This document shows positions 13,901 to 24,720 of a stretch of DNA of 64,000 nucleotides, in pieces (the first letter of the stretch is position 1; each line of letters starts with the position of its first letter). The DNA comes from Castanea sativa (taxonomy: Eukaryota; Streptophyta; Magnoliopsida; Fagales; Fagaceae). The DNA lies in assembly GCF_040712315.1 (NCBI RefSeq), contig NC_134022.1, positions 7,688,001-7,752,000 of the forward strand, read 5' to 3'. The notes under the pieces are model-generated. The model did not search any database. It was not told the DNA's origin and worked only from the letters and a program-made list of their open reading frames with translations. The translations under genes and the position numbers were made by a program.

Positions 13901-15913
13901 TTTCCTAATTTCTGGATATGGGCTGCGCTAATGGTTCATTGGGTCTTATTTTGGGTTTTATTTAATTTTAGTTATTTAGTTGGGATTGATAATAAAAGCC
14001 CAAGGTGTCCAACTCTTATTAGGGTTTTAAGAAATCTAAGTTCCACTATGAATAGGAATTAGTCTTCTATTGAAAGAGATGTAATGCTTTCTATAAGTGG
14101 CATGAGATGCGTTTCAAGGTGGGAAAATGTCAGAATAGCAATTGTAGACTAAGTTTGTCTCCAAACATGTTTGGAGCACTATGGCTTCAACCTCCAATGG
14201 GAAGATGACATGTTTCCTTGTCATGTGTAAAGCAGACGCTTGGTTGGATTAAGTGTGGTTAAAGTGTGGTTAAGTGAGTCATGTGCATTGCACATGAAAA
14301 TGACACACGTCATCTTCCATTGGGGGTTGAAATGTAAGGCTCCAAACATGTTTGGAGCCAAACTTAGTCCACAGTTGCTATTCTGTCATTTTTCAACATT
14401 GAAACACATCTCATGCCACATATTATGTATAGCTTGTGATACAGACTACTCATGCTTCTTACTGTTGTAGCATAATTTTAGGTGATTGATTATATAATTT
14501 TCTGTAGCTGAGAAGTTTGCATACCAACATCCTCAAAATAACACTATCCTTACTCCCTAAGTCAGTATTGTTAAAATTGTAGGCAAGTCCCTTTTTATTA
14601 AAAGAAAATTTTAAAATAAAATAAAATTTCATGGTGAATGTGCTCTAGAATTTTTTTTAAAAAAAATAGTATTTTAAAAGGAAAACTGTGGGGTTTTTTT
14701 TTTTTGTTCGTTTTTGAGTTTCCATTATTTTGCTTACATCTCAGTTTTTCCCTTGATCTATTAACATGTATAATTTAAAGATAGAATTGCAGCAAAAAGT
14801 ACATTTGTATATTAACATAATTTTAATTTTCGAAGTTTAGTTCCATGAAAATCTATCATATGAAACCTATAAGCTGATTTGCACAGTAGAACTGTGCTGT
14901 GCAGAGTGCAGACTTGTCAATCTTCTGCCACATTTACTTATTTTTTATTCTTGAACAATTTTATATCATTGTCATTGCAAATGATTACTGGGATGTAAAA
15001 GATATATTTGCTACTTCCCTGCTATAAATGATTACTGGGCCGACAGTGGGCTATTATTTGTGCAGTTCTAAACGCAGTTGAAAAGGCTCATAGTGTAAAT
15101 ATTTGTAATCTTCTGGTCATATCTATTATCTTTGCTAGTGTCATGTAATGACTGTCTTCTGCAGGCTGTGGCTTTCCTTTGTGGCATTTTTCGTTACGGA
15201 TTTTCCTATCTCCAGCCACCTGACAAGTCAAGTGCATCCACAACTAGAAGGTGAGCCTTTTAATTTCATATTACAAAACCATATTTAGCAAATAACTCAA
15301 ATTTTTTGCAAAATCACAATTGGGATCTAGGACAACATCCCAGGTCAGGAGTAGAGTTTCTTGTTCTCATATCTTTCCACAATTGACCTGTGTTTAGCAA
15401 CACAGTTTGCAGACTGATTTCCTGTTCTGTAGGTATAATGAATAAGAACTTACATAGCTGCTTTTTTCAAGGCTGAACTCTTACCCTGTGCTCTATAGGA
15501 TATTTAAGTGACCTAGTCAATAATCACATAGATCACTATCTTGGATGAAAATGTTTTGTTGGTCTCACATGTATAAAAATCAGCCTATATGTACTTTGCC
15601 TTAAATACCAAAGTGTCTTTCTCTTTCAAAAATGATTGGGCTATATTTTGGTGTTTCGGCTTTCTTCTTTCTTGGCGCCTTTTTTTTTTTTTTTTAAGAA
15701 ATTTTTTCTTTCTTTGGCCAAATGTTTTAAAAGCTTTTAATTGTATTTGCTGACAGGGAGGATGATAAATGGTGGCTTTTGCCAACCATCCTTCTGCTAT
15801 TCAAGTCAATACAAGCTCGTTTGGTGAACTGGCACATTGCAAATCTAGAAATTGAAGATTTTTCCCTCTTCTGTCCAGATCCAGATGTTTTTTGGGCTCA
15901 CGAGCCAAGCTGA
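1913..15913 (+). CDS. Glycine-rich multi-TM protein (At5g11700 family), 3' part
   Basis: Fourteen exons with GT-AG junctions join in one frame: 1913-2030, 2196-2405, 2604-2928, 4772-4865, 7765-7873, 7947-8212, 8330-8454, 9142-9376, 11832-12020, 12138-12421, 13207-13408, 13492-13731, 15165-15250, 15757-15913. Together they make 2640 nt: 879 residues and TGA. The N-terminal half (roughly 500-700 residues in the family) is not in the window. Visible order: glycine-rich repeats (GGGSGGTVLLF, a run of eight glycines); a cysteine-rich ephrin-receptor-like segment (exons 4-6: CPQGLYGTFCEEC, CTPC); a membrane span in exon 6; a conserved cytosolic part (HRMYFMGPNTF, WSWKQWRRR, SEYDHSCLRSCRSRALY, FFLGGDEKR, FGGDGSYM); then three or four hydrophobic segments in exons 12-14. 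Arabidopsis relatives are annotated only as glycine-rich or ephrin-receptor-like proteins; function is unknown. Introns carry a LINE and foldback elements without breaking the frame. The 3' UTR probably ends near 16040-16150. Confidence 0.93.
3588..3770 (-). mobile_element. LINE 3'-tail fragment
   Basis: A poly-T run at about 3588-3597 is followed by a short A/T-rich tail with TTTATTGATAAAAAG. This is similar in layout to the poly-T end and tail of the minus-strand LINE at 56317-56798. It is read as the 3' UTR of a truncated minus-strand LINE in intron 3 of the glycine-rich gene. No domain or clean target-site duplication was seen. Confidence 0.35.
3771..4087. mobile_element. MITE with about 45-bp terminal inverted repeats
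   Basis: The left end begins AAACCCTACAAGTTTAGTG and the right end is its inverted partner, ending ...TTTGTAGGGTTT. Over about 45 bp the arms differ at only a few positions and both contain TGAATTGTCATTTTC and CACTAAGTTTAAA. The 317-bp element has no coding potential. I could not fix the target-site duplication, so the superfamily is open. It lies in intron 3 (2929-4771) of the glycine-rich gene. Confidence 0.65.
5700..7440 (+). mobile_element. L1-type LINE fragment, ORF2 pseudogene, in intron 4
   Basis: In several frames the plus strand encodes pieces of a plant L1 ORF2. About 5975-6343 resembles the endonuclease-to-RT linker (WRTEGF-like, WKKHLL). About 6340-6480 has a broken RT start (YRPI..., KIVAKVLA). 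About 6937-7341 holds the RT core with FVDDTLIL, followed by LKIYLSKAEMVPVG and WKKLYLSEGGRISLIKS. Stops and frameshifts, including a TAG near 6487, disrupt it. It sits in the intron between exons 4 and 5 (4866-7764) in the same orientation as the gene. Both ends are diffuse and no poly(A) or target duplication is certain. Confidence 0.75.
8538..8857. mobile_element. Foldback MITE, CTCGACCC duplicated
   Basis: Long arms pair across the whole element: the left end starts GGATTTTTTTGCCATTTACC and the right end is its inverted partner (revcomp GGATTTTCTTGACATTTGACC). Inner arms share TTTGTTAAGTA and TTAGAGACTC. Each end is flanked by CTCGACCC (8530-8537 and, overlapping the last C of the element, 8857-8864), an 8-bp repeat close to the Mutator type. 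It is 320 bp, non-coding, and lies in intron 7 (8455-9141) of the glycine-rich gene. Confidence 0.65.
9377..11831. other. Long intron, no recognised element
   Basis: This is the intron between exons 8 and 9 of the glycine-rich gene (2455 bp). It is AT-rich with a C-homopolymer at about 9863-9875. A weak inverted match within 10540-10620 (TGGAATTTGTAGAGG against CAAATTCCACC) was seen. No ORF, tRNA or complete transposon is supported. Confidence 0.5.
14097..14419. repeat. Long imperfect inverted repeat (foldback, MITE-like)
   Basis: Arms of about 115-120 bp (about 14097-14215 and 14300-14419) are inverted copies with mostly single-base differences. The outer ends are GTGGCATGAGATG and CATCTCATGCCAC. 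Each arm also contains the perfect 18-bp palindrome CTCCAAACATGTTTGGAG. The centre holds a second small palindrome (CATGTGCATTGCACATG). It lies in intron 12 (13732-15164), so the pre-mRNA would carry a long hairpin. Target duplication is unclear. Confidence 0.75.
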
Positions 15914-18499
15914 TGACATAAAGTAAAAAAATGGCATTGCAATGTTGCCATAAAACTCAGCTTCAGCAAATTTTCAGCTGCTTTGCCTTGTAAATATTTT
16001 CAAAGTTGTATAAAGTCATAGAGTATAGGGTGCAAGTTTTCTCCATTTTGAGAGAGGTATGTCTAGGAGTATAGAGGATAGATTTCATAGTTCATTTTTC
16101 ACTGGGAAATACTCCAATTTGAATATTAATTCTATTTATAGAAACGTAAGCTCCGTTTGGTTTGCGATTGCATTTGGAGCATTTGCGTTTGGGGCCTCTC
16201 TTTTTTTTATTTTAAGTCTAGTGCCTAATGCACTCTTCATGGGACATGAAAAGTGCATCAAGGCAAATGCACAATAAATTCATTAATGAACAGTAATCAA
16301 AAAATATTTTTTTATTGTTTTAAATTTTCAGCAAAATAAGCAGTATCTAAACGCACATGTAATCTTTTTGGGTTACTCTCTCTTGCCCCTAGTCTAAGCA
16401 ATGGCAGGCAACCACTTGTGGTTATTGGTACCTTAGAAGATGGTATATCATTTAATGCAACTTTTGTGCCACAACATTGATGTGACTAATTGTGAATGGC
16501 CGATTGTTACTTTCTCATTGATTCGTCACTTTTCTCTACAACTTATAGTCAACCGTATCAAAGGTGCAACATAAGTTGTTGCAAAAATTTATGCCTTCCG
16601 AATTTCTCTTCAATGATATCAACATAGCTAATATTATATTACATACCAACATAGATTTTTGCTTTATTTCACGTAGGACCCTCAGATTAAATGAAAATGT
16701 ACAATTAATCACTATTTTTGTGTTCATAAATGTCAACTTTTTCTTTCAAATTTTTATGGGAGACACCATTTTTAATCATATGTGCACCTAGGTTAATACC
16801 TACATTAATAATGACAAACAGTTATTGCTTGTTTAGAATATAAGAGAGAAGTTTGTAGTGTGCTTTTGTGTTACTTAGAAGTTAGTAGCCCCCGTAGGGA
16901 TTGAGGGAGCCCAGGGTAGTCGTTACGTACCTCTTACAAAGGGCTCCATGGTAGACCTAAAAGAAGCTCAATAAGAGCCCTTACACCTATAGGTAAAGGG
17001 GCTAAGCTAGAACCGTATTAAGGTGTATATATGAGAGGAAGATTTAAATTGGGCTACTGCAGATTTAAAAAAAAAAAAAAAGGTTATTGCACCATGTAAT
17101 TATCGCTCGGCTATGGTCCTATGAATGTAAAAAGACCAGATAATGCTAAAAAAAAAAACTCTAACATTTTACCTCTATATATATATATGAGAGGAAGATT
17201 TAGATTGGGCTACTGCCTACTGCGGATTAAAAAAAAAGGGTTATTGCACCATATAATTATCACTTGGCTATGGTCCTATGGATGTTAAAAAGCCAAGATA
17301 ATGCAACCAAAAAAAAAAAATCTAAAATTTTACCCTTTTACTTTTTAATCATCTTAAATTTTTAGCTCTAGTTATGGTAAATAAATTTGCTAATCCAATT
17401 CATTTTTTAAGTAGTGTCTATTGGTTAATGAGAAATTTTGAAATAATTGCAAAAAATGTGTGCTTTTCGAATTTCTTGTGTGTCCCGCAGCATTTTTCCT
17501 CTTATTATCATATGGATAATAAATTAGGCAAGGATTGGGTCTTGTGTACAGGAGCACTGGATCCAAGCCTAGTGCATGCTGGGAAAAAAAATGCGTAAAG
17601 CTCATTAGAAAATGGAAATAATAATGGTCTTGTGCATAAGAGCATTAGATCCAAGCCCAAGTGTATGCAAGGAAAAAAAATGTGTAACCCAAAAATAATA
17701 ATAACGCGTCGTCAAAGAACACCAACGTCTCGAGTATAGCATATACAATATTAATATTTAGATGGAGGAAGATAGAGGGAGAATAAAGGATATGAGCATA
17801 ATATACCTTAAATTTGTTTTGAATTATTTAACTCTAAATTAAAAAAAAACTTTTTGAGAATTAGCCATCTAATGGTAATCCATTGGTTAAACTAATACAA
17901 GAAACCAATCCTTACCCAGGTTGATTGTAATAAGCTTTAAACCAGTATTTTGGTGCTATTAATACAATCCATTCTATTTATAATCATGTTGGAAGATTAG
18001 TTCAAAGGCTACTTAATATTTTCTTTTTTCTTTTTGGTTAGTTACACACCTGATGAAACTTAAACTCATGATCTCATCTTCTATCTTACATTTATAAAAG
18101 GAGTAAGTTCCACTTATCCAATATTAGTTCGATTCATTTTATGAAGTAGCGTGGCTATATCTTTTCCAATTAGTGGAATTAATTTTGTTGAAACTTGCTT
18201 TCTAACCCCCTTATGTTTGAACGAATGAAAGTAAACAAACAAACAAATAAACATAGGGAAAGTATAGTGGACATGACTAAATGTATTTTTTTTTTAAGTG
18301 CAATTTGTTTACTCAAAAAAGAAAAAAGAGAAAAGTGCCACAAATCTATATAATTGGATAAGATTTTTGTTTTCCATTTTGCGAATTTTGAAAATTAATT
18401 TTATTGATTTGTACTAATACTGAATACATTCTTCCAAAACACAAATTAAGAATAAAAAAATTATTTTACATACAATTTGGAATTAATAAAAAGGGGGGG
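15914..18499. other. Intergenic repeats downstream of the glycine-rich gene
   Basis: The first 150-250 bp are probably the gene's 3' UTR. About 16145-16362 resembles a hAT-type MITE: one end has CTCCGTTTGGTTTG, the other AAATAAGCAGTATCTAAACGCAC-like sequence on a common plant MITE pattern. About 17023-17340 is a roughly 160-bp tandem duplication (both units contain GAGAGGAAGATTTA and GGCTATGGTCCTATG). About 17530-17680 holds a second short duplicated phrase (GGATCCAAGCC / AGATCCAAGCC). No coding region is supported. Confidence 0.45.
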
Positions 18500-21480
18500 A
18501 GAGAGTGTTAATAATAGGCCAAGAATGTATTGACCCCTTGTGATGAATTAATTGATTAATTAGCCAAGTTTATTAATTAATTAAATTAACATGCAATACA
18601 CGTGGCAGCACAAGCAAATCACTAAATAAAGTAAAATGCAGCGGAAATTAAAGTTGACTTGGTAATTTGTTTACGAATGAGGAAAACCTCCAAGGAAAAA
18701 ATCCCACCGAGTGATTTTAAGGTCATCACTCCCGAGAATTCACTATTATCACAACAAGCGATTACAAGTAAAGGAATCCCAGTACCTTATACCAACCTAC
18801 AGTTAAACCCTTACCCCAATACCCAATTGGACTTATTTTGTAGTGACAATCTCTTCTTTTAATGCACGGCTCACAGTACGTGACTAACCAATAGATGCGC
18901 GGATTCCAGTACGTGACTTAATCACTATAGATGCTCATTTTTTTGAAGCCCAACAACGTGGGCAGAAGAAAGTTGGATAGAAAAGTTATTAAGCTCAAGC
19001 GACAGGAATAATGGATCATGGGTCTATAAAGCAAACAAATGGACCTTGAAGAAGCAAATGAGACTAAAAAGGCCCGGAAAGAAAGAAGTAGCAAACCCAT
19101 AGGCAGTATGGATGTAGAAAAGTGAGAATGGGTCATAGCTACCACATCAGACCCAAAGCAATGTAAGTAAAGAAAGTAAGGGGCAATGGAGAATCTATAA
19201 GCCCCAAGGATGAAGTATAAAGTACTTAGATCAAGGAAGCCTAAGGAGTTAGTGAAAGCCCATGAGAAGCACATAATTAGAAAGGGACAAGGATGCCCTA
19301 AGAAAGTAAATGGGCGCGGGAGCTCGCAAATAATGTAGTAAAAGGCCCAATGAATTTCTTGGGCCATCAAAAAAGAGATGAACAGCAAGCCCAAAGAAGC
19401 CCAGCAGTTTTGGGTCAAATAACATCACAACATGCATGCCAGAATGATGTGGCATGAAGTAATAGCAAGGCTAAGAATAAAACAAGGAGAATAGCACGAA
19501 GGAAGGGAAGCCCACAATCGGGCAAAACTCAGCAAGCCATAAAGAATGAGAAATCAGGAAAAGCAGCCCACGCTGTAAGAAGTTAAGGACAAACGTCAAA
19601 AGAAGTAGACAGACCTTCAGACCGCGGTAAACGCATGAGCAGTAGGCAGATTTTGGATGAACATGGAAGTAAGGCACGCGCAAGGCCCAAACACCACCAG
19701 CTTGTACCCAACTAATACAAGAAGTGATGGGTCGTGAGTCAAAGGTAAGAGGTGAGAGGGCATGGTCTGGCGGAGGGAGGGGGGAAAACCTATTTTTGTA
19801 TTTCCTGCTCAGGCTCTTTTGGAGGCAGTATCTTGCTGGGATGACATACCGCCTAAAAAAAGCAAAGTTAAGTTGGAACCACTAGGCGCATACCATGAGG
19901 GACAAAGAGAAAGAGAGTACTTACATCGTGGCAAGTAAGAATGTCACAGCAAGCAAACAAACAAAATAGTTTTTCTTGTCTGGTGAGGTGGAGTGGCGCG
20001 GCCAACACAGGTAAGTGGCGCTGGCTGGGCGACTGACCAATCAATAATGGTCGGCAAGGACGCTCACACCAAACAAAGACAGTTAAGGGCTAAAATGGTA
20101 AAAGTCAACTGTGACAGACATTATATAAAGAACCCCTACTGTGCATAGAAGGGGGGACGGCAATAGTAATTTAACAGGAGAGAACCACAAGGACTAAATA
20201 AAAACAAGAAGAGATAAAAAAACAAGAGGGAAAAGAAAGAAAGAATCGGATAGAAAAGGAAAAACAAAAAAGAGATAATAGTACAGCAAGCATACACCGA
20301 ATAGGATGATTTTCCCCTCTCCCTCTCAAACCACACTCTCTACTAAAAACAAGATGCTTTTCTGGGCACAAGTCATTTAGGGCTCGTTCTCTCAAAGCAG
20401 TTAATTTCTTCGTCAGAGAGATTATTCGCATTGAGGAATTTTTTTTTTCCTTCTTGACTTAGACCCCGTGTCATAGCTCTGCACAGTAGACTGATATTTC
20501 TTTATGATTCAATAAGCTTATTAACACTTGTTCCGTATTTATTTGTATTATCTCGTAAAACATGTGTTTCTTGTAATGACCCACTATTTACTTTGTCTAA
20601 GTGGTGAATAAATCTCTGTTATTATCTTTATTATATTTGCCTATTGTAATTGTCATAACAACTTTGCCTGCCAGAGGTATGTGATTAAATCCTGGGCTAA
20701 ACTAGGCATAGTTTGCACACAAGCCGGACCAAGGTGGGTTGCAATTGGATCAGTCCCAACTCCCTGACCCAGAACACCTTGGGCCTAGCACGGCAGGAAG
20801 CAGTCCAGCCCAATATCGCACAAAAGGCCCACCACAATCACCAACTTGAGAAGGATGTTGGCCACAAAGTTCTTCAGTTCATTAACACAATGAAGATCAC
20901 TAAGCTCCGTGGTCACAAAATCCTACGGTGTACAAACACAACAGCTTCTTCAAGAGAAAGATGAAGTAAGGCATATGTCTCCGGTTCATAATATGCTTAT
21001 GAAGAACTTTTGCATTGATATGCATCCGCTATGACGACCCTTAAAACAATACTTATATATGTTTAGGGTTGTGAGAAAAGAAAGCTCAAACATCTATTCA
21101 CGGATTAGAATGAAAATCAGAACTAAAAATCAGCTTTTCATAAATTTCGATAGATACCCTATTTGTCGAGCAGCAATCGAGTATCGGGCTTAAACAGCTT
21201 TTTAGACTTTGATAAATACTAGCTGTTGAGCTTTAAAAACCAACACTCCTTCACTTGTTTTTTGGACAGATTTGCATGGCTTTACTTTTGAACTTGAAAC
21301 CTTATTCCTTGAAGAATTAAACACATCCTAGATCTACCCAATTACAAGTAAAGTGCGTTTTGTCAAAAGATTAGCCAATACATGATGACATATGTTCCTA
21401 ACATGAAACACATATGTCCTAACAGTTAACATAGTCAAATTAATTTTTAATCCCTTACTCCCAAGATTAAAATAGTCTAA
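18500..21480. mobile_element. Degenerate retroelement DNA with nested solo LTR
   Basis: Flanks of the 18926-20836 insertion (for example the repeated CAGTACGTGACT near 18876 and 18910, and 20850-21410) look like decayed retrotransposon internal or LTR sequence split by the insertion. No conserved domain could be translated. Assignment rests on layout and on the clean TSD of the nested element. Confidence 0.35.
18926..20836 (+). mobile_element. Solo-LTR candidate, 1.9 kb
   Basis: The 1911-bp block is flanked by ATCAC on both sides (18921-18925 and 20837-20841), a 5-bp duplication like that of LTR retrotransposons. It contains a TATA box (TATATAAAG near 20123) and later AATAAA-type signals (near 20510 and 20607), in the plus-strand order expected for U3-R-U5. 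No gag or pol is present. The terminal bases are not canonical TG...CA at the left end, so the boundary may be a few bases off. The interior is rich in GCCCA motifs. Confidence 0.4.
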
Positions 21481-22079
21481 AAATACATTCACACAGTTTC
21501 TTATTTTGAGAAAAAAAAATACTAAGTATTATTACACAATAGAATTTAAATATAAAAATAAAAAAGTCTTTAAACACTCGCTTAACATGCCCATGAGGCT
21601 AGTTCATAATACATTGGCAATTGCAGCAAGGATGGTGCATCGCTTGTATATCGTTCTCCCACAGGAACCATTCAACTATGACCATGCCAGTTCACATCCA
21701 CGCTAAGCAACAAGTCATTTCCTGTTCACTTCCAATCCAATCACACTTGTTCTTGAAACATGTTTTTGATAGACTGTGGAGTATGGCAACTTCATGCAAA
21801 CCAAAGCAAATTACAAATCAGCTACACTCTGATAATTAGACCAGAAATCAACAGAAAAGAGACCATCTTCTTTTTCTTTTTTCTTTTTTAAAGAATCAAG
21901 TTGAGTCAAATGGCAACAAAAGCAGATTAAAAACAAAACAAACAAACAATAAAGATATTAATTATAACGAAATATAGCGCTACATAAAAAATAAAAATAT
22001 GTGACAGGATGTGAATTTTACCTATACAACATGCTTCCTCATATATTGATATAAGATACCAAAATCTTCATGTGAAATT

Positions 22080-22176
22080 GAATTCTAACCGGATCAACGA
22101 TTTACCAGAAAATTAAAGGAAATGAGATATGTTAATCTCCATAATTTTTTGGTACATCGTTGACCGATCAGAGTTC
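22080..22176. repeat. Hairpin module 1 of copy 1
   Basis: Arms of about 31 nt pair at roughly 80 percent: left GAATTCTAACCGGATCAACG then ATTTACC; right GGTACATCGTTGACCGATC. The loop is about 35 nt. The core stem pair is AACGA (22096-22100) with TCGTT (22157-22161). Confidence 0.7.
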
Positions 22177-22236
22177 ATGTCCAATTCTAAACAACTTGGA
22201 TTCTCACAAGTGATATCCATCTTTTAATGGACTTTA

Positions 22237-22333
22237 AACACTAATCGGATCAGTGACTTACCAGAAAGCTAGAAGAAATATTGTACTATTTCTCTAACTA
22301 GTTTTTTGGTACATCACTAACCGACTGGTGTTC
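22237..22333. repeat. Hairpin module 2 of copy 1
   Basis: The layout is the same as module 1, about 155 bp downstream: left ATCGGATCAGTGACTTACC, right GGTACATCACTAACCGAC. The core pair is AGTGA (22252-22256) with TCACT (22314-22318), differing from module 1 at two positions on both arms in a complementary way. Confidence 0.7.
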
Positions 22334-22492
22334 ATCTCCAATTCTATCAAAGCAAAAGTTCTTTGTGCAATTTTGAAATAGGTGCATTTGTATATATAGA
22401 GGGCCAAATGATGTATCTTTGGATGTTTACCATTTCATGTATATCTAAATTCAATTATAATCTACAAATATAAGGTAACAACATTAAAACTA

Positions 22493-22713
22493 ACCCAGGG
22501 GGTTGGCTGAGTTGGTAGAGCTCTCAGTCTCAAAGTGCTTGTACTGGGCTCGACTGGGTGTGCTCCCTAGTTCGAGTCTTGCTACCTGCACTTTGAAAAG
22601 AATTTCCTGGGCCAGTGCTTTACCCCTTCGTAGGGCTCTCCCGGCACGAACAGTGATTAGTCTCTGGTTGAAAGCCTTGAGGATACACTGTGGGCAACCA
22701 AAAAAAAAAAAAA
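22493..22713 (+). mobile_element. tRNA-derived SINE
   Basis: The 221-bp element has a pol III A-box (TGGCTGAGTTGG, about 22503) and B-box (AGTTCGAGTCT, about 22570) near its 5' end, a tRNA-unrelated body, and a 3' poly(A) tract. It is flanked by a 13-bp direct repeat AACATTAAAACTA (22480-22492 and 22714-22726). The paralogous segment at 27860-27872 has the single unduplicated target, so the insertion is directly demonstrated. The tRNA of origin was not identified. Confidence 0.9.
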
Positions 22714-23210
22714 AACATTAAAACTATTTATGTCTAGAATCCTAATATGGTCACTCCACATTCACATTAAAAACAACCCACTTGCCATATGTTCATTTGC
22801 GTCATTTTACGGCACACATTCTTTTTTATATATACAATATTTATGTAATCTTAACAGTTCATTTATTATTATAAAATATATCTTAAATAAGATAATATCA
22901 ATGTTTACGGTTAAGATGAGATGTGTCTAGTACATGCGGAAAAAAAAAAGTATGTATAGTAAAATACTTTGTTTACTACCGCTTTATTGCTATAGTAAAA
23001 AAAAAGTAAGATAGATGAGAAGGTTATGTCTCTTTCTTTTCTTTTCTTTTTCTTTTTTTGTAACTACCGCATTATTGCTATTTGAACGTCTCTTCTCTTC
23101 TCTCGCAATTTTTGCTCGACCATACCACGATTAGTCAATTTTATAGAAGGATGATACAAAAATCTCAAAAGTTGTAGGATGATAATTAATTTTTTATGTA
23201 AGTGGATTTC

Positions 23211-24129
23211 GTATTGTTCCTCACATCTTGAAGGAGGCCCCCAAATTATTGGGCCAATAATCTCTAAATTGTTTCACGCTTTCACCAAAAGATTGCTATG
23301 AGTGTGTTGATTAAATGGATTAGTAATTATCAATTGTAATAAATGTTAATAAAACCTAAATACAAAAACTTGAATACTAATTTTGAATGTCTGGGGCAAG
23401 AACAATGGTTTTTTCTTTAAAAATTTTAATATAGAAAGTTAAATAAATATTATAAAATTGATATTTAAATATTAAAAAAGTAATACTTAAAATTATCGTT
23501 TTAGACCTCAAAGGCTCAAATTATATTCAACCAACCCTATGGGTTATTTTCACTTCTGACAAGAATTAGACCAAAAACCCTAATTGAGGATGGTAAAAAA
23601 ATTTAATTTTTGATCAGACTATTCGATCGGGATAAATTTTGGACCATCTTGTAGGTCATATTTTTTCTCCTTTGAAATGACAATTTATGGGCCAGAATCA
23701 GACCTAAAACGGATGAGATATCAATAATATACCAAAACCCTAATTAAATGTTTTACTATTTTCATAAAAAATGGTTGTTTTTAAGCCGTTTTTGAGAGAG
23801 AGAAAAAAAAACAATTGTACCAACTAAGTAACAATTGGGGCAATCCATTTGAACAAGATTGAAGCATAATGTCTTGAATACCTCTCACAAAAAGGGTTTG
23901 ACAATATCTATCATGGATTGAGAGAAATGAATTTTTTAAGAAAAGTATTGTAAAATTTCAGCACTGCATCACCTTTCTTCCAAATGTGATTTCTTGGTCA
24001 CCATAACTCCAAATCGAACAAGACCAGAGCCTATGAAAATTAGACATCTAGAACTTTCCAAGGATATCAAATTTGAAGAAATCGGAGCTCGAAAAGGCCT
24101 CCAAACAGCACTACATCACCCCACGTTCA
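23211..24129. other. AT-rich intergenic spacer
   Basis: I see no supported gene or complete repeat. A phrase with ACCAAAAACCCTAATTGAGG near 23571 and ACCAAAACCCTAATTAAATG near 23733 is present twice in direct orientation, suggesting an old small repeat. Confidence 0.4.
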
Positions 24130-24720
24130 TATTTAAAACAACTCATTTGCCACGTTCTATTGCATCAATTGCTTGGGCATGTAATTTTTTTTTTTTTGGA
24201 GAATCAGCATGTAAATATTATTTGAGTCATTTAATAAGATAATATCTTATTTAATCTTAACCGTTCATCTATTATAATAAAATATATCTTAAATAAGGTA
24301 ATATCTATGTTTACGATCTAGATGAGATAGGTCTGGTACAAGCAAAAAAAAACGTGGACCATAAAATACTCCATATTTTAAGGGTTTATCACACTTCATG
24401 TATTTGCCAAAAAAAAAAAGAAGGTAAGAAGGTTATATCTCTTTTTCTATAAATACCACTTTATTGCCATTAAATTTTAAGTTTTTTCCTCACTCGCTTT
24501 GCAATTTTTTTTTCCTTGACCATGCCTTCGTTTTATGATAATTTCTCTTACTATTACCATTAGACATTAATTAATTTTATTAGACCTATGGTCCTAAAAG
24601 TTTATAAAAGGACCCCAAGGCCACGGGGGGAGGTGGACCTCCAAAACTGTTAAAATCAAAAATCAAAAGTTGTAGGATGATAAAATTTTTATTCGCATTT
24701 CATGGTGTGTAAGATTTTAG
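24130..24720. repeat. Dispersed segmental repeat, copy 3 (partial)
   Basis: It matches the 3' third of copies 1 and 2: ATTTGCCACGTT, then TTAATCTTAACCGTTCATCTATTAT, TATATCTTAAATAAG, GATGAGATAGGTCTGGTACA, and a tail like 28200-28375 (CTTGACCATG, TTCTATGATAAT-like, CCTAAAAGTTTATAAAAGGA). It is more diverged than copies 1 and 2 and lacks the hairpin modules. Confidence 0.65.

Larger units (their letters stand above)
21548..23210. repeat. Dispersed segmental repeat, copy 1 (SINE-filled)
   Basis: This segment matches 26340-28375 at high but imperfect identity, for example TGGTGCATCGC, CCAATCACACTTGTTCTTGAAACATG, the two hairpin modules and the TATATAGAGGGCCAAATGATGTATC phrase. Its tail also matches 24130-24720. 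Compared with copy 2 it contains an extra 221-bp SINE. No coding region is seen. Confidence 0.8.

Noticed and set aside
18918..20431. Several 66-166-codon minus-strand ORFs
   Set aside because: They lie in the solo-LTR candidate, are hydrophobic low-complexity translations of GCCCA-rich or A-rich DNA, and match no family.
22503..22575. Functional tRNA gene
   Set aside because: A- and B-boxes are present but no cloverleaf acceptor pairing; poly(A) and TSD show a SINE.
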